From assembly GCA_037952775.1 (NCBI GenBank), contig JBANAY010000003.1, positions 13,578,001 to 13,642,000 on the forward strand: a stretch of 64,000 nt of DNA, given 5' to 3'. Shown piece by piece: positions 22,842 to 34,879 of the stretch. Source of the stretch: Clonostachys chloroleuca. Its lineage: Eukaryota > Ascomycota > Sordariomycetes > Hypocreales > Bionectriaceae. Position 1 is the first letter of the stretch. Each line of letters starts with the position of its first letter. The notes under the pieces were generated by a model. It did no database searches, was not told where the DNA came from, and was given only the letters and a program-made list of their open reading frames with translations. The position numbers and the translations under genes were made by a program.

Positions 22842-24362
22842 ATGACGCTCCCCAACAACGAGGGTACACCTTACCCAAAGGCAAAGTCCCAACAGACAGC
22901 TCTTATGGACCTCTTTCTTCCCGACTTCAATATTGTTTCCAGCACCGCAAGCCAGAACCGTGGTGGCAACCTTATAGGCTACACTCGGATTATATGCATC
23001 CTTGCGTTGGCTGCTCTATTAAAGCCGTATATATTTCAGTTAAGTGATTGGTTCTTAACATTCTTTCGTATGTTTCCCTCTGTCGCTTGGAAGTGCTCGG
23101 TCTGACCTTTTGAAGAGTGGGCAATTCACACGAGGCGCAACGGGGAAACGTACAGCATGATTCGAGGTTGGATCATATCTCGTGAATTAGATCACGCCGC
23201 CCGGTCTGCTCTTGTCACGGTCGGAGCTAGTCCAAGCTGCGTCGATCATTGCCACAACAAGAAACCGCTTGAGTATATTCCCTGGGAAAGAGATATCTGC
23301 TTCTGGTACGGGAACAACTTGCTTCCTTATCGAACCAAACAGGTGGATCTTGATTTCCATAAGGAGGAGCAAGTCTCCATCACTTGCATTGGCCTATCTT
23401 CCAGTATCTTGAAAAGATTCATGTCGGAGTGCCGACGTGAATACTTCAATACATCCAGCAACAATATAATAATTCATAGACATCTGGATAATAGCTGGGT
23501 GGTCAACACAGCAGTCAATATTTGGCCCCTCTCGACAATTGTTCTACACCAATCTCTCAAGAAGGCTTTTATAAAGGATCTAACGAATATTCTTGACCCT
23601 GAAACCAAACGCTGGTACTCCGATCGCAGAACGCCATACAAACGAAGACATTTACTCCATGGACCTTCAGGAACAGGACAAAATAGCTTCATCTTCTCAA
23701 TTGCTAGTGAAGTTGATATAAACATACATACCTTCAGGGTCCCCAATATCGACGATCAAAAACAGAGAGACTTATCTGTTGGTCTTCCAAAAAGATGTCT
23801 CACGTTGTCAGAGGAAATCTATAGTGCTAGACCGATAGGTCCCCGAGATTCTAATCCGAATAAATCAGATAGTGAAAGGAACTCTGAATTGCACCAACGA
23901 GGGGCAACTGTCTCAGGTGTCTTGAGCACACTCGATGGTATTTCTTCCAAGGTCAATTGGATACTTATCATGACGGCTAATCACCCTCTTATACTAGATC
24001 AAGATCTCATTAGGCCTAGTAGAGTCGACATGAAGGTCGAATCGAAGCTCCCTAATCGGTCCATTTCCAAAGCAATGTACATCTACACGCTTAGGGAACA
24101 AGAAGTAACTCCTGCGTATATCGAAAACCAAGCCACCGCATTTGCAGCAAAGGTGCCAGAAGGTGAAATCAGTCCAGCAGAGATCATGAGCTATCTTCAG
24201 CGATACAGAGGGGCCCATTCTGGTGCTGTGAGGGACTACAGGGTGGATGATCTCCTTAGAGAAAGGAGTGCCAGGAAAACAAGTTTGATTGATGTTGGTA
24301 TAGAATTATCATATACGGTTAGGCTTCAGCGGCCTCTAACTCGACTACCGGCTGGCGCTTGA
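22842..24362 (+). CDS. BCS1-like AAA protein with degenerate Walker A, 490 aa
   Basis: Exons 22842-23067 and 23116-24362 are joined by a 48-nt intron (GTATGT, CTGAC branch, AAG) and total 491 codons. The BCS1 N-terminal domain is recognised from a hydrophobic segment (GYTRIICILALAALLKPYIF) and the KPLEYIPWERDICFWYGNN region. The AAA module follows: RRHLLHGPSGTGQNSF (Walker A), LTLSEEIYSAR (Walker B), then ATVSGVLSTLDGIS and MTANHPLILDQDLIRPSRVD (sensor and Arg-finger region). BCS1 is a mitochondrial AAA chaperone that inserts the Rieske protein into complex III; fungal genomes carry many BCS1-like paralogues. Here the Walker A Lys is Gln and the Walker B ED is altered, so ATP hydrolysis should fail. 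The frame is nevertheless unbroken. Confidence 0.8.
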
Positions 24363-24759
24363 TTATTTAGTTTCTTTAGGACAATGTCCTTAATTTCGTC
24401 TCTCTATCATCGACCAGCTCCAGGATAGCTAGTTTCGCCCTAATATAGGGTCTGATACATCTGATTCTGGGGCTACACTCTTTACTACTGTATTCGCATA
24501 CTTAAAGTGGTATGTACATACTGTATCATCAAAGAAAATCAAAACTATGTATTTTGATTTGGCATATAGAAGAGTTCACCCATATGAACCTCAAACTCCT
24601 GACTAATATAGCCGATGTCTTGTTCTGGATATGCTATCTCGTGCCGTAAATGATTACCTGGGATAAGTTCGGTAGTACACAGAAACAGGGAAGAAGGTGA
24701 ATAAAACGTTGAGGAATTACTGTCCGCTCCCTTGGTGAGCTGCTTCCTTGAATCCTGTC

Positions 24760-25445
24760 CTCGAACCACCTACGAATCTCTCCCATGAGATCACTTACGA
24801 GAATTCGAAGATCGTCCTTAGTCCTACTCTGCGCCTGTGGCTGTCTACTGAGAGACTCAGGGAACCTATCATTTCATTCTTCCACAAGGTCTGCATCAAC
24901 CGCGTAATCTCCGTAATCAATGTGCCAAAGTTTTCTCTCAACGCCATTTGTAGCCGCCGAATGGCTGGTTTACTTTAGCCAATAGGCCTATCATATTCGA
25001 CCGGTTTCGTTGGCAGAAAGCCAGTCTATGAAGTGTCTCGTGGTCTTACGCTCCTAATGCCGCGAGGTGATGTCTCAATGTTGCTCAATTGGAACTTTAC
25101 GCATCAAGGTAAGTCCTGAAAGTTTATTTATTTGTACTAAAAAAAACCCCTAACGGTAATATCTCGGACAGAGTACAACATCAGAGTATATTTTAGGAAA
25201 AGTGTCCTCTTCGCAAGCCGGTCCTGATATTCTACCGCCTGGGCCACCATTACGTTATCCAAGTTATCGTGAAATTGAGGACCAAGTCCCAAAAGCTGGT
25301 TTTGCATAAGACGGAGTTACTTTTCGGTAAGACCAAGTTGGCATTGCAGAGTCGATTCCCCGTCCCAACTTCACCGTTGTATTCTTCGACGGTCTTTTTT
25401 GGATGCCTCGCGCGAATCCATCGTTGCCCGCGCGGTGCCATCTGG
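24760..25445 (-). repeat. Cassette copy 2: decayed genes B and C
   Basis: Positions 24900-25100 align with gene B at 48390-48600 (cgccatttgtagc, cgttggcagaaag..cttacgctcctaatgc). Positions 25190-25445 align with gene C at 55590-55860 (ccTCTTCGCAAGCC, GTTATCCAA(G/A)TT, GGTAAGA, GCATTGCAGAGT). Both are out of frame in places. Gene A was not found to the left, and the 5' half of gene C is missing on the right. Confidence 0.6.
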
Positions 25446-25614
25446 AGTTAGTATCAGACGAGAACTTTGCGGGAATACTATCGTTTCAGTCCCTGGACTG
25501 AAGGCGGTGTGGCTACGCTTCCATAGAATCCCTTCCATACTATCCACTTTCTAGAATCTTTACCGGGCGCTTATTCTGAGCTGCCATGCCTGGCCACTGT
25601 CCCGGTAAACGTTT

Positions 25615-27057
25615 TCATTTGCCGCTCAATTGATCATCATATGTAACCATATACTCCTTTTTGAGATGAATGGTGCCAGGCTGTGTTGGTAGCTGCATAC
25701 CCTGTGTTACGACAACACTAGTCGTACCAAATCCAGTATTTCGCACGGTTGCCTCCCCTGGAGTGTCTATGGGGCAAGAACGAGGTCGTATATGCGAAAA
25801 GGCACACATAATCAAAGTCCGCAGTGAAGGCAGACAGGCACATATAATCCCAACGTTAATCTCAACAGTGGACCATACGGCAACTTCCACCTTTTCCCAT
25901 GTAGCATTGGGGGCTTCCCAACCATGCACGATCAAATTCTCGAGGCGCACGGCACTGATGATTGTAACACTAGAGGATACGTTAATAAACTAATCGGTCT
26001 GCGAGATAGAGGCATAGGTGATTACAATAAGCCAAGGCAAAACATGGCACCAACGCTTATTTTTTTTTTCCGGCTCAAGTGAAGTGCCCTGATTTGGGAG
26101 AGAGGAATGCCAATTATGAAAAAGTCTAGCCCAATACTAAGGGCTGCGTTCACCCATGCAATAATACTTGCATTAATACAGGTTCCTTCATGCTCGCCAT
26201 CCCAACGATTCCAGTAGTGGGAAATAGGACGGCACTGGAAGATGGAGAGCATTGAGAAGACGACCCCGAACATGAGGACAAATATGACAGTGCACCACAG
26301 CACGCGACGAACCTTGAGTGCAGGAAAGATCCGAAGATAAAAAAAGAGGAACGCCAGCTTACATACAGCAGCATTGAGAAAGTAGATCGTTGAGTAAATG
26401 TAAAGATAATAACCAAAGTTCCTGATCTCTTCGGGAGTGAGCGTCCAAATATCACGACCAAGGCCGCCTTTTCTGCCGCCCTCACAGGCGATAGCGGCTG
26501 CAGGGGCTTGTATCAAGGTGGCTAGGAGGGTCACCCAGTCATCAATTCCCAGACCAAGGCCGTAGGTTGTTATCTTAATGGCGAACCGTTGAAGGACGAA
26601 GCAGCCCGATAGGACGGAAAAAATGATGGCTATGGTGATCAATGTATTGGATTTATCTCTCACCGGATGACCGCACAGTGTCTCCGTCGCGTTTTTGGTG
26701 GCTATGAGGGTTAGTGGCGGGGGAGAGAAGTAGGCCCGTTAGCCAAAAAGCTCACCAAGTGCCTCTATGACGGAACATTGAAGCTGAACGCAACCGGTCG
26801 CTGCATCTTGGAACGCTTGGCTGTTACATTGACATTCGATATCTAGAGGTTGACAATCGGATGCCGAGACCGACTCGAGAATGCAGGCCTTCTGCGAAAG
26901 GTGTTAGCAATGCAATGGTAGGCTTCACGATGAATTGGATTCACTCAATCACAGCGCATGTAGGTATATTAGCCACTGATTGTAATTTGCTTGTAGCTTC
27001 GGTACCAAACAAGACCAAGACCAAAAACAACGATCTCCAATAAACCAGTAACCAGCA
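25615..27057 (-). CDS. CFEM-domain seven-helix receptor (PTH11-like/fungal rhodopsin type)
   Basis: Exons are 27057-26953, 26891-26756, 26701-26026 and 25969-25615; introns are 61, 54 and 56 nt, and all phases fit. After a hydrophobic leader (SLFLVLVLF) comes a complete eight-Cys CFEM domain: PTCAKAC, SASDC, IECQC, TGC, LQC, TLC. Seven helices follow, from TLITIAIIFSVLSGCFVLQR to VAVWSTVEINVGIICACLPS. The GLFVTIISAVRL helix is restored only by splicing. CFEM receptors sit in the plasma membrane and sense surface or plant cues; the best known is Pth11 of Magnaporthe. Oddly, no in-frame ATG opens the leader: the reading frame begins after a TAA, and the nearest ATG (27058) is one base out of frame. 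The start may be lost or an upstream exon missed. Confidence 0.8.
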
Positions 27058-27690
27058 TTATGTCAAACTACAGAGCTTTGTTCATTAAGGGCCATCAAAT
27101 GCTTCGTCAACGTTCTTATACTTCTCGCCTGGTCCCAAGAGAACAACCAAAATCAGGCCCATCCCTGAAACTGGGACATTTAGGTGCTGTAGCAGCTAGC
27201 TTTCCAATCTCCTCCTTGTAAATGGCCTACCCTATATACATCTACGCATCTCGATTTAGCTAGATTCCAGCTTCTTCCGATTAGTTGGCGGATAATTTGC
27301 ATCAATAAACAACCGAAAAGCAGAAAGATGGAAACTATCGATGTCCATAATGACCTTTGGCCTGTATACATATATATATTCACTGTCTTTCGTTTCTCTT
27401 TTTCTTTTCACTAGGGTGAGACGTAGATAGCTTTGTCCTGTTGTTGGTCTTATTGTGGCCATCTGTCCTTTCTCTCTAGTCTAATTTCTCTATTTGGCTC
27501 TCGTTGATGTGATAATAAGTATATTCCTCGCTATTTCTGCGGCTCAAATGCGGAGAATCCAAGGCGCTGCCGAGGAAGACAAGATGACATCAAATCTGTG
27601 GCTAGAGTATGTATGATTTCATTATAGAAGAATGTAGGACCGTGAGGTCCATCTGCCATTGCCACACTATCACGAGCGCCTATTTTTTTT

Positions 27691-27711
27691 GGGGGGGGGG
27701 GGGGGGGGGGG
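27691..27711. repeat. Poly-G tract of about 21
   Basis: A run of about 21 G follows 8 T. A second homopolymer pair (17 T then 11 A) lies at 28027-28054. Length may be unreliable in the assembly. Confidence 0.8.
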
Positions 27712-28366
27712 TTTGCCGTATTCAAGGGATATCCCAAGATCAGGCCACACGTGACTAGATCCACACGATTTGTTTTTAACCAAGTTTCGGTCCGTACCCA
27801 ACCTTTAACTCTATTTTTTCTTTACCTTTTCATTTACACAAGCCAGCGAGCGCCTATAAGACGTATCGTTTCATAGGCCTCTATCAAGGCGTTCGGGACT
27901 GTTGATAGTCGGAAAGTCAGCTCAACAGTATAGCTTCTAGTTCCTTTCCGTAAAGTAATTAAAGCAAATACGGCGTCGGGATGAGCTAGAGTTAAAATGT
28001 TCTCAAGCTCTACATATGTACAATTGTTTTTTTTTTTTTTTTTAAAAAAAAAAATTAATCTCCCAGAGAGCCTGTGCTTACTTGTAGAATAATACATAAT
28101 CTTGTGTATTTACTAATATATATACTCAAGTTGGCCTGCCTGGCGTTGCGCGGGATTTCTTGGGTGGACTGCCCGGCTGTATATATATTAGCAAGGGCGT
28201 TCGCGTTTCTGGAGGTTGTGATACCATTTCTGGTCCTGTCTCCAAACTGGATCTCGCCTAAAAGCGGGTCTATATTCTTAATTATGTCTCTTCATGCAAT
28301 ATTAATACGGGACGGAGACTACTGTGCGCGGAATTCAACTGCTACTCTGTAGCCTTTCAGGCCATC

Positions 28367-29314
28367 ATGTCCCCTCAACATCGCCAACATCGCCATATCA
28401 AGTCACCAGCCCATCAATTGCCACGAGAAATCCAACAAGGCATCCTGGATCTTCTTGATACCCGTTCTATCGCTAGGGCTTCTAGCAGTATGGGCTATTC
28501 CACATCGGAGAAGCAAAATGAGAAAATATGTCATGCGAGAGTATGGGGAAGCATTTTCAAATCAGAAGCAAAAATGGCAGAAGTAGTCAAAGACATTGGA
28601 GGAGATCTAGTTCTTATTGGATTAGACCTAGAGTTGATTTACAAGGCGTCACGAGTAGATAAGAAGTCTCCACTACACCTTCTACTTTTATCAGACGACG
28701 ACTGGCAATTACGGTTTCTACCCAATTCATCGACGTTGAGAAAAAACCTTCGATCCCACGAGGAATTCGGTGGTAGTATAGAAATAAAGGATTTTAATAT
28801 CCATTTATACCTTTCTAAAAGTCTTTATCTCAAAAATATGTTAAAAATTGGACTTCAGTATACGTATCTGATAAGACTTCATAAAGATATACATTTAAGG
28901 AAGGTTCCTATTAGAAGTAGTATAGAAAAGACCTACCCAGCCCGCGATTGCCACCCCTGTCCATATACTGGAACATACACCTGGCAAAGAACTCAACCAG
29001 ATTATATTCCACATCTACGCTATATATTTCTCACAGGGAATAATCGAGATGAACGCAGGTTTCATATAGAAAGTAAGGCAGCTAGCATACAGGAGCTCTT
29101 AGAGACTATACTTGGGCAATGCTTATCAGTAGTTAGAGAAGACGACTTTAGCTATTGTACAGTGTGGAGCATAACCAGCTTCCGGTCTGTTGTGTTTGTA
29201 TTTGTTTTTGCGGAGAGGGAGTACATAAAAATACTTTATTGTACATATCCCACTATTTTACAGTATTGGAAATGTCCGTTAATGGCCAGCAGAAAGTTTC
29301 TTAGAGTAGACTAA
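28367..29314 (+). CDS. F-box-like hypothetical protein, 315 aa
   Basis: Uninterrupted frame from ATG at 28367. Residues about 16-45 (SPAHQLPREIQQGILDLLDT followed by RSIARASSS) resemble the start of a fungal F-box (LPxEIxxxILdlL). F-box proteins link substrates to SCF ubiquitin ligase, but the match covers only the first helix pair, so the assignment is tentative. The rest has charged and aromatic patches without a known domain. Codons 264-308 recur as a fragment at 38525-38662. There are no introns or disruptions. Confidence 0.55.
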   Translation: MSPQHRQHRHIKSPAHQLPREIQQGILDLLDTRSIARASSSMGYSTSEKQNEKICHARVWGSIFKSEAKMAEVVKDIGGDLVLIGLDLELIYKASRVDKKSPLHLLLLSDDDWQLRFLPNSSTLRKNLRSHEEFGGSIEIKDFNIHLYLSKSLYLKNMLKIGLQYTYLIRLHKDIHLRKVPIRSSIEKTYPARDCHPCPYTGTYTWQRTQPDYIPHLRYIFLTGNNRDERRFHIESKAASIQELLETILGQCLSVVREDDFSYCTVWSITSFRSVVFVFVFAEREYIKILYCTYPTILQYWKCPLMASRKFLRVD

Positions 29315-29319
29315 GTACT

Positions 29320-29880
29320 GAGGTGGGAACAATTGTGCCTACAGTCTTAGCGCGAAATTTCAATACCTTGAGTGAGCGATGAGGTACATCCAAATAAAGT
29401 TTCCTGGCTAGCGACTCAATTACATAATCTCTAAAGTTGAACTGCACAAGACCTTAAAATAAGACAATTTTACTAGATACATGCATATTACTCAATCTAG
29501 GAAACATGTGAACTACCAAGAGATATAGGCAATAGATACGTTCAGCTGGCTACCTGAGTTGCTGCATCAAGCTCTTCTATAGATAGCCGCAATATAACAA
29601 TTATCCTTGTCCTACAACCAATTACAATATTTGACCCATAACAGGCCCATTGCCCCCCGCGACATTCTATTGGGAACAACAGAGTGCTCTCCCCTCGCCA
29701 GGTGACCTAAGATATCGTAACATCGATAGTGAGATCTTGGGAAAAAAAAGTTAGAAGGGGAGATAATGCTGTGGGAGAGACAATTGCGTCGTCGAATGCA
29801 ATCACCCCAGCATCTGTAGCAAGGCTCTGGCCATCAGGCAAAAAGTATTGCCCCGGCGGTTAGAGGCTCTATAAAAGGTA
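29320..29880. other. Intergenic, no gene recognised
   Basis: This stretch separates convergent genes (F-box-like on plus, PAQR on minus). No coding or repeat signal was found. Confidence 0.5.
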
Positions 29881-29885
29881 GTAAT

Positions 29886-30984
29886 TCAAGAGGCTGGGCA
29901 GGTAATATTTGAGTAAGCATAGTCGAAGGCTTCCAGATACCCTATCATTTGGATAATAGCGGCGCAGACCACTAGGATGTGCATGAATGAGTGGGAGCTG
30001 CACATGTCGAATTTCCCAGGCCACCAACTTTCGGGAAACCTTATCTTTCGAATCACGTGTGTTAGTATCAATTTTTCTCCTGTATGGGCAAAATGGGAGG
30101 ACTCACTGCATAAAGCGCGGTTCCAGATAGAAGGCAGCCTATCTTTGCCACTATAGTCCAAGTGAAGGCTTTTTTGTTCATCAAGTCTAGCCCGAATACA
30201 TCGAGCCCATGAATCAAGGGCGCCACAACGGATATGCCAGTCGCCACGAACGCTAGCGTTCGCTTGTAGCGATACTTATGGCTCTGGAGCTTGGGATTGA
30301 TGTTCGTGATAATGGTCGATGCCCCGATAACCCCAATCTATTGACCGATGAAGACGGTGTTAGATCTGATTACTAGTTCTAGGACAAAAAATGCCGACAA
30401 TATAGAGATCAACTAACCATAGACCAATAAATATTGCGTAACGTAGTCTCACACCAAAAGATTATATATACTCCCAAGACAATATCACCGACTATAAAGA
30501 TCCCTATACCAAGCATATCTAGTCGGTGGCAGAAATGGTTTACGGTGTAAGAGTGGTTCATTGAAGTATGATAAAGAGCCGAAAATGCATAGCAAATGGT
30601 CGCCGGAAGGATGAAGAATGAGAAAGCAACAAGATCGGTGCTAGTGACTCTGGCATATTTGCGAGAAAGGTGCTGCAAGATATACCACTCGCCGAGGAGG
30701 AAGACAACGGCCGGAATAAGATGGGAATAGATGTTAACCGTCTCGTTGTGGAGATACCACCAACTGCGGAACGAGGCGCGAACCGAGCCCGATACAGGCC
30801 GGTAACCGTGAAGGATCCACTGGTTGTTGTCCTGTTGAAACCATTCCGGCATCTCTTTGAACGAGAGAAGAGTCGGGCGTTCTGCTTCGCCGGACACGGA
30901 CCCGGATGCGTCGTCTTCCATTCCCCGCCCTTTGCGCGCCTCTGGCTCCTTAGGCAGGAGACAGAGACGGGGAGCGGACGCCAT
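29886..30984 (-). CDS. PAQR (hemolysin III/adiponectin-receptor-type) membrane protein, 318 aa
   Basis: Exons are 30984-30418, 30337-30107 and 30044-29886. The introns are 80 nt (GTTAGT..ATAG) and 62 nt (GTGAGT, TACTAAC branch, AAG); the total is 319 codons. ATG at 30984 (MASAPRLCLL) is used because the upstream frame starts only at TTG. PAQR blocks are clear: NNQWILHGYRP, SWWYLHNETVNIYSHLIPA, then SALYHTSMNHS, CHRLDMLGIGIFI, then RFPESWWPGKFD and CSSHSFMHILV. The His residues in SALYH and HSFMH and the Asp in RLD are the family's zinc site, all present. Yeast relatives (Izh proteins) act in zinc and sterol homeostasis. Seven helices fit. The gene appears intact and functional. Confidence 0.88.
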
Positions 30985-31009
30985 TTTTATATAAACAGTA
31001 AGTAACAAA

Positions 31010-31915
31010 GTGTCCTTTCAGCACAGTCAAATAATTCAAACGGATAACGCCCTTCGCCTAGCTATTGTGTCTGAAATTTTGTCTGATATTTTGCGTTTAT
31101 AAAGAGGAAGCTGGTTATGCGCCAAACTATTAGTGCAAAGGTTTAATACTGATCTTTGGTGGCAGATTGAACCACGTTAAGCAGTTAGGAAAAGGGTTCC
31201 AGGGCGCATAATTAAGGTAGCAGAGAGACAATTATTTGAAGCAGCGACTCTAGTGAAATATCATCAAGCGCCGCTCTAGAGACTAGCGTATAGAACCAGA
31301 TTGTGGGCCTTAAATGGGCCAGGTTCGTGGCCGTAATATGTAAACAGTAAAGAACAAATAAATGTGTGTGACTCATTGAGGAGCCATAAGAGTGACATTC
31401 CTCTTACCGTGTTATATTTCTATCTACACTACAGAATATGGTTGGCCACACCTCATCTAAAAACAGCTATTGTTCAAGGTGTTACTAAATAAAAAAGCGG
31501 GCACTCCTTTCGGCCAACCCTGTACAGCATCCATAGTTATGTACATAGCCTCTTAGTTAAATCAAGGCATAATACTTCTAGCATACGTGGTAATGAACTT
31601 CAGTAGCAGCCAGTTCTATTTGGCAGCGGTTAGGTAGTTCTAAAACGGTGCTGCAGGGAATGCAGCTGACAGTAAACCGGTAAGCGATGAGCAGAGAATT
31701 GATAACCTGGCTAGCTGCCGACAGGTAATTGGAAGGTTTGGCTCTACACGGCACGTACTATTCTATCCGTTTCCGTGGATCATGGCCACCACACTTCCTC
31801 GCCAACTGTAATTCATTGGGATCAAAAAATCTACTCATTCAAGGGCTGGACAGAATATGAAATAAATTGAAAATAATACTCAACTTAAGATCAGACTAAA
31901 AGTACTCATCATCTT
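31010..31915. other. Intergenic, no gene recognised
   Basis: Upstream region of the PAQR gene and downstream region of the gene at 31921. Only random short frames were seen. Confidence 0.5.
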
Positions 31916-31920
31916 CCCAG

Positions 31921-32682
31921 TCAATCTGTACTTTCAACTTCGTCGTCTTCTCGTCTTTTATCATCACCTCTTCCATCCTCTGTCCCATTATCATCTCTTC
32001 CATGCTCTTTTCTGGTTCTCTCCCCATTTACGCGCAACACAGCGCTCATGGAATAATAAGGACCAAATGCCTCCGTCCAGATGCGAACACACTGTTCCCA
32101 TCCCGGCTCCCCTAAATCTCTTAAAATAATCGCATATGCCTTATTCAAGAGCTCGTCTGAAACTTCTTCAATCCCCACATATGAATCCTTCCAGAAGCCC
32201 TCGACTTTCACTCCTTCCGCCCCCACAATAACACGACGAGGCCGAAAAGCATATTTCTCCCCATGCCACAGACGACAGTCATTTCTGAAATTGTCCCATT
32301 CATCATCAGTGTACAGAGCCTGCAACCTTTTCGCAAATGTTTCCGACAGCTGGTTCATGCTCACTTCTGTGGGATTCCAGGTTGTCAAAATCTTCGGCAC
32401 CCCATCCACCATTTTGGCGCGGCGGAACTCGAATACGTCGTACTCGAGCTCAATATCCCAAACCCATGTCTGGTATTTCAAAGACCGAGGAAATAGGATA
32501 AAGTGAGGCATAGGCTTGTATAATCTGCGGCGGATTTGTTTGACTTCTTCTGTATATATCACGTGAAGAGAGCCGTAGGCTCTGAGCGTTTCGCAGTCTG
32601 TACCTGGAAATTTCCTGGGTCTAAGGCGGGTTGGAAGAATGCTTGATATCTCGGCACTCATGTTGCCTCGGGTCGACGTCAT
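31921..32682 (-). CDS. Hypothetical protein with acidic/charged tail, 253 aa
   Basis: Single exon with ATG at 32682 (a second ATG at 32661). The first 210 residues look globular and rich in aromatic residues (MPHFILFPRSLKYQTWVWDI, DEWDNFRNDCRLWHGEKYAF). The last 35 are low-complexity Arg/Asp/Glu (RDDNGTEDGRGDDKRREDDE). There is no signal peptide, no helix long enough for a membrane segment, and no motif I recognise. Codon use and length favour a real gene. A short plus-strand frame within it is a shadow. Confidence 0.6.
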   Translation of the reverse strand: MTSTRGNMSAEISSILPTRLRPRKFPGTDCETLRAYGSLHVIYTEEVKQIRRRLYKPMPHFILFPRSLKYQTWVWDIELEYDVFEFRRAKMVDGVPKILTTWNPTEVSMNQLSETFAKRLQALYTDDEWDNFRNDCRLWHGEKYAFRPRRVIVGAEGVKVEGFWKDSYVGIEEVSDELLNKAYAIILRDLGEPGWEQCVRIWTEAFGPYYSMSAVLRVNGERTRKEHGRDDNGTEDGRGDDKRREDDEVESTD

Positions 32683-33344
32683 GGCTTGTTGTCGACGTAA
32701 AGATGATGCAAGATTGGAGAGATATGGCTTGAACCAAAAATATGGTCAGTAAGTGTGTATAGATGTTGAAGCAGCCTCAATGGAGACAATGACGGATGTG
32801 GAGGAGGTGGTAAATGTAGATGAAAGGTTGAAGTTGGAGCGCTTTAGTTTAGGGGGAATCGTCTCCTTTTATACTTTTCATTGTCGTAAGTTCGGCTACG
32901 GCGGCCAACAGGCAACGACCATGAGCCATTTATGGAACAGCCATCTTGCACTTTGATAGGTCATGGGATCCTCATCTTGCATTCATATTCCCTTATAAAT
33001 CCGTAACGAAAGTTTTGGCCCAACTGCTTCTTGTAAGCCATTGGCCTCAAGGCCGCCGGCCGCGACTGCAAGGATCAAGTTTCTCTCACGATGGGTAGTA
33101 TCAAGGCAAGAATCGAGCCATTATTACCTTCTTTAATCATAGTCAGAGTCCCTCCCTGTCACCCAAAACTCCTCCTCGGCATGAGGGTCCGGGCTGGCCT
33201 CTACTCTGGTTACATCCATGAAGCTTCTCCATTCGCGCCGAGACCTCCATCTCTTAAGAAGAAGATTGCTGCGCTGGCGCGGGACACAACATGATACCGT
33301 ATATCGAGCTACGGAAGCGCGATTGAGACGGTCCGTTTCGTAAA

Positions 33345-34013
33345 TTGGTAGATAAACGGTTCTTATCGAATACCATGGATGGGGATTGTTGCCTTACCTT
33401 AGAGACTGTCATTCTTATCCTTGCTAATATTCTGCCTAGATACGGCGCTTCCGGCTCCAATCCTCAGCCAACTGACGACCTAAGTAACCTAATTACACTC
33501 CGCCATGATATCCACCATCTCTCTCATACCCGTCGCTTCACATTTGTCCCGAAACGAGATGTAGCCAACATGGCTCGGTGTCTCACACTCTAGGTCTTTA
33601 TCCGGACGACAACAACGAACTCGTCCCTCTCTATCACAACCGTTGCATTTCTTTCGAGTATGTCCCTGACACGGTTTGCTTGGACTATCGTCTCCGACCA
33701 GACCGGACGCTTTTTCAAGGGGGCTGAGTATGCGGTTCTATTATTTGATCCCAAGATAGACGATAATAAAGAAGTCAAGCTAAGGGCGCTAAGGTGCGGA
33801 TTGTCTGTGCAAGACGATGAATTCTGTGTAGTAGAGGAGGAAAACGATGCTTTCTTTTCCTCCGACTGGGAACTACCCCGCGGGAGATGGCGGAAGCACC
33901 CGCTGGGATTACCTTGCGGTGAACACTCCGCCCTATCACCCTCAGCAACGATCAATTCACATAGCGAAAAAAAGGATCTAATTGCCATTGTGATTGTGAG
34001 AAAGTCGTTCTAG
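33345..34013 (+). pseudogene. Fungal HNH-endonuclease-type protein, frameshifted
   Basis: Three frames carry consecutive parts of one protein. 33345-33593 has DDLSNLITLRHDIHHL and RRFTFVPKRD; about 33596-33655 has GLYPDDNNELVPLYHNRCIS; 33660 onward has LTRFAWTIVSDQ and then GAEYAVLLFDP. Together they match the order N..LRxDxH..FVP..YHNR..FARFAW known from fungal HNH nuclease-domain proteins. At least two frameshifts are needed, and the upstream part with the first conserved His was not found. The end of the frame at 34013 may be artificial. Fungal HNH proteins of this kind are abundant and of unknown role. Confidence 0.5.
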
Positions 34014-34159
34014 GAAAAGGAATGTAAAATGATGCAACATCATTATGTGGCGGCATATTGAAAGACGGGCTTGAGATGCGTTGTGTTGTTACGAATGATT
34101 TGTTGGCAGTGAGGCGGTGAAGTGGGTCAAAATGACACTCAGACAGTGTTTTTTTTTAC

Positions 34160-34650
34160 CATGAAGCTACATTAATTTTCTCGGCTGTTTGGTTCTGTCT
34201 TTCGGAGGAAGAAATCAAGTCCTGAACCCGAAACCCACGTGGTTCAAGAAAACGAGCGTGGACTTGAACCTGCGCAGGGAAATGACTCGTATCATGAGCA
34301 AGGTGGCTCCCGCGCGAGTAAGTAGTCAGCCGAAAAATCAAAGTATCGACAAGACGATACCGATTGAGGCCCCCGACAATGAGATTTTCGAGCTAGCCGC
34401 TTGTCGACCTCCTGCTGAGCTTGACGCCGACACCGGAGGTTTCGACGATATCTAAATCGTCGATCAGGAGGTTGGACTTGGTTTGGATGAGGCTTATCCC
34501 CTCAGCCCGTATGAGCAGACGAGGCTTAAGATATGGACCGCCAACTGGCAGGACCTGTTCCTGCCTATATACCAGACGATTGAGCTCAAATTGCACTAGA
34601 ATTGATGCCAAAGACGGCTACGAAGCAAGGTAAGCCTGCAGCTGAGTTCT
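34160..34650 (+). other. Possible coding relic, unassigned
   Basis: One frame reads from 34189 to a TAA at 34455 and continues in the same frame to about 34600 (LSPYEQTRLKIWTANWQDLF). The protein-like composition across a single stop suggests a decayed gene, but no family is recognised. Confidence 0.2.
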
Positions 34651-34879
34651 CTGGGGTATCATGAAAATTTGGTAGAGAAATTAAGAGAGGCAAACGTGGC
34701 TGGGATGTGTGAGAGAAAATAAGACAAGTAGTTGGATAATGGAAGGGAAAGGACCACGCGAAGGCAAACTAGTATTTGTATTCCCTCTTGGAAATACATT
34801 CCTGGATGTATAGCTCACCACATCTGGCCAGAGGCTTTGGATTAGTTGCCATGGCCCCCCGCCCTTCAATCTCTCTGCG

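Noticed and set aside
33590..33988. Minus-strand frame of 132 codons
   Set aside because: It is the shadow of the HNH-type remnant on the plus strand, whose motifs are recognisable, whereas this frame shows only Ser/Asn-rich random sequence.
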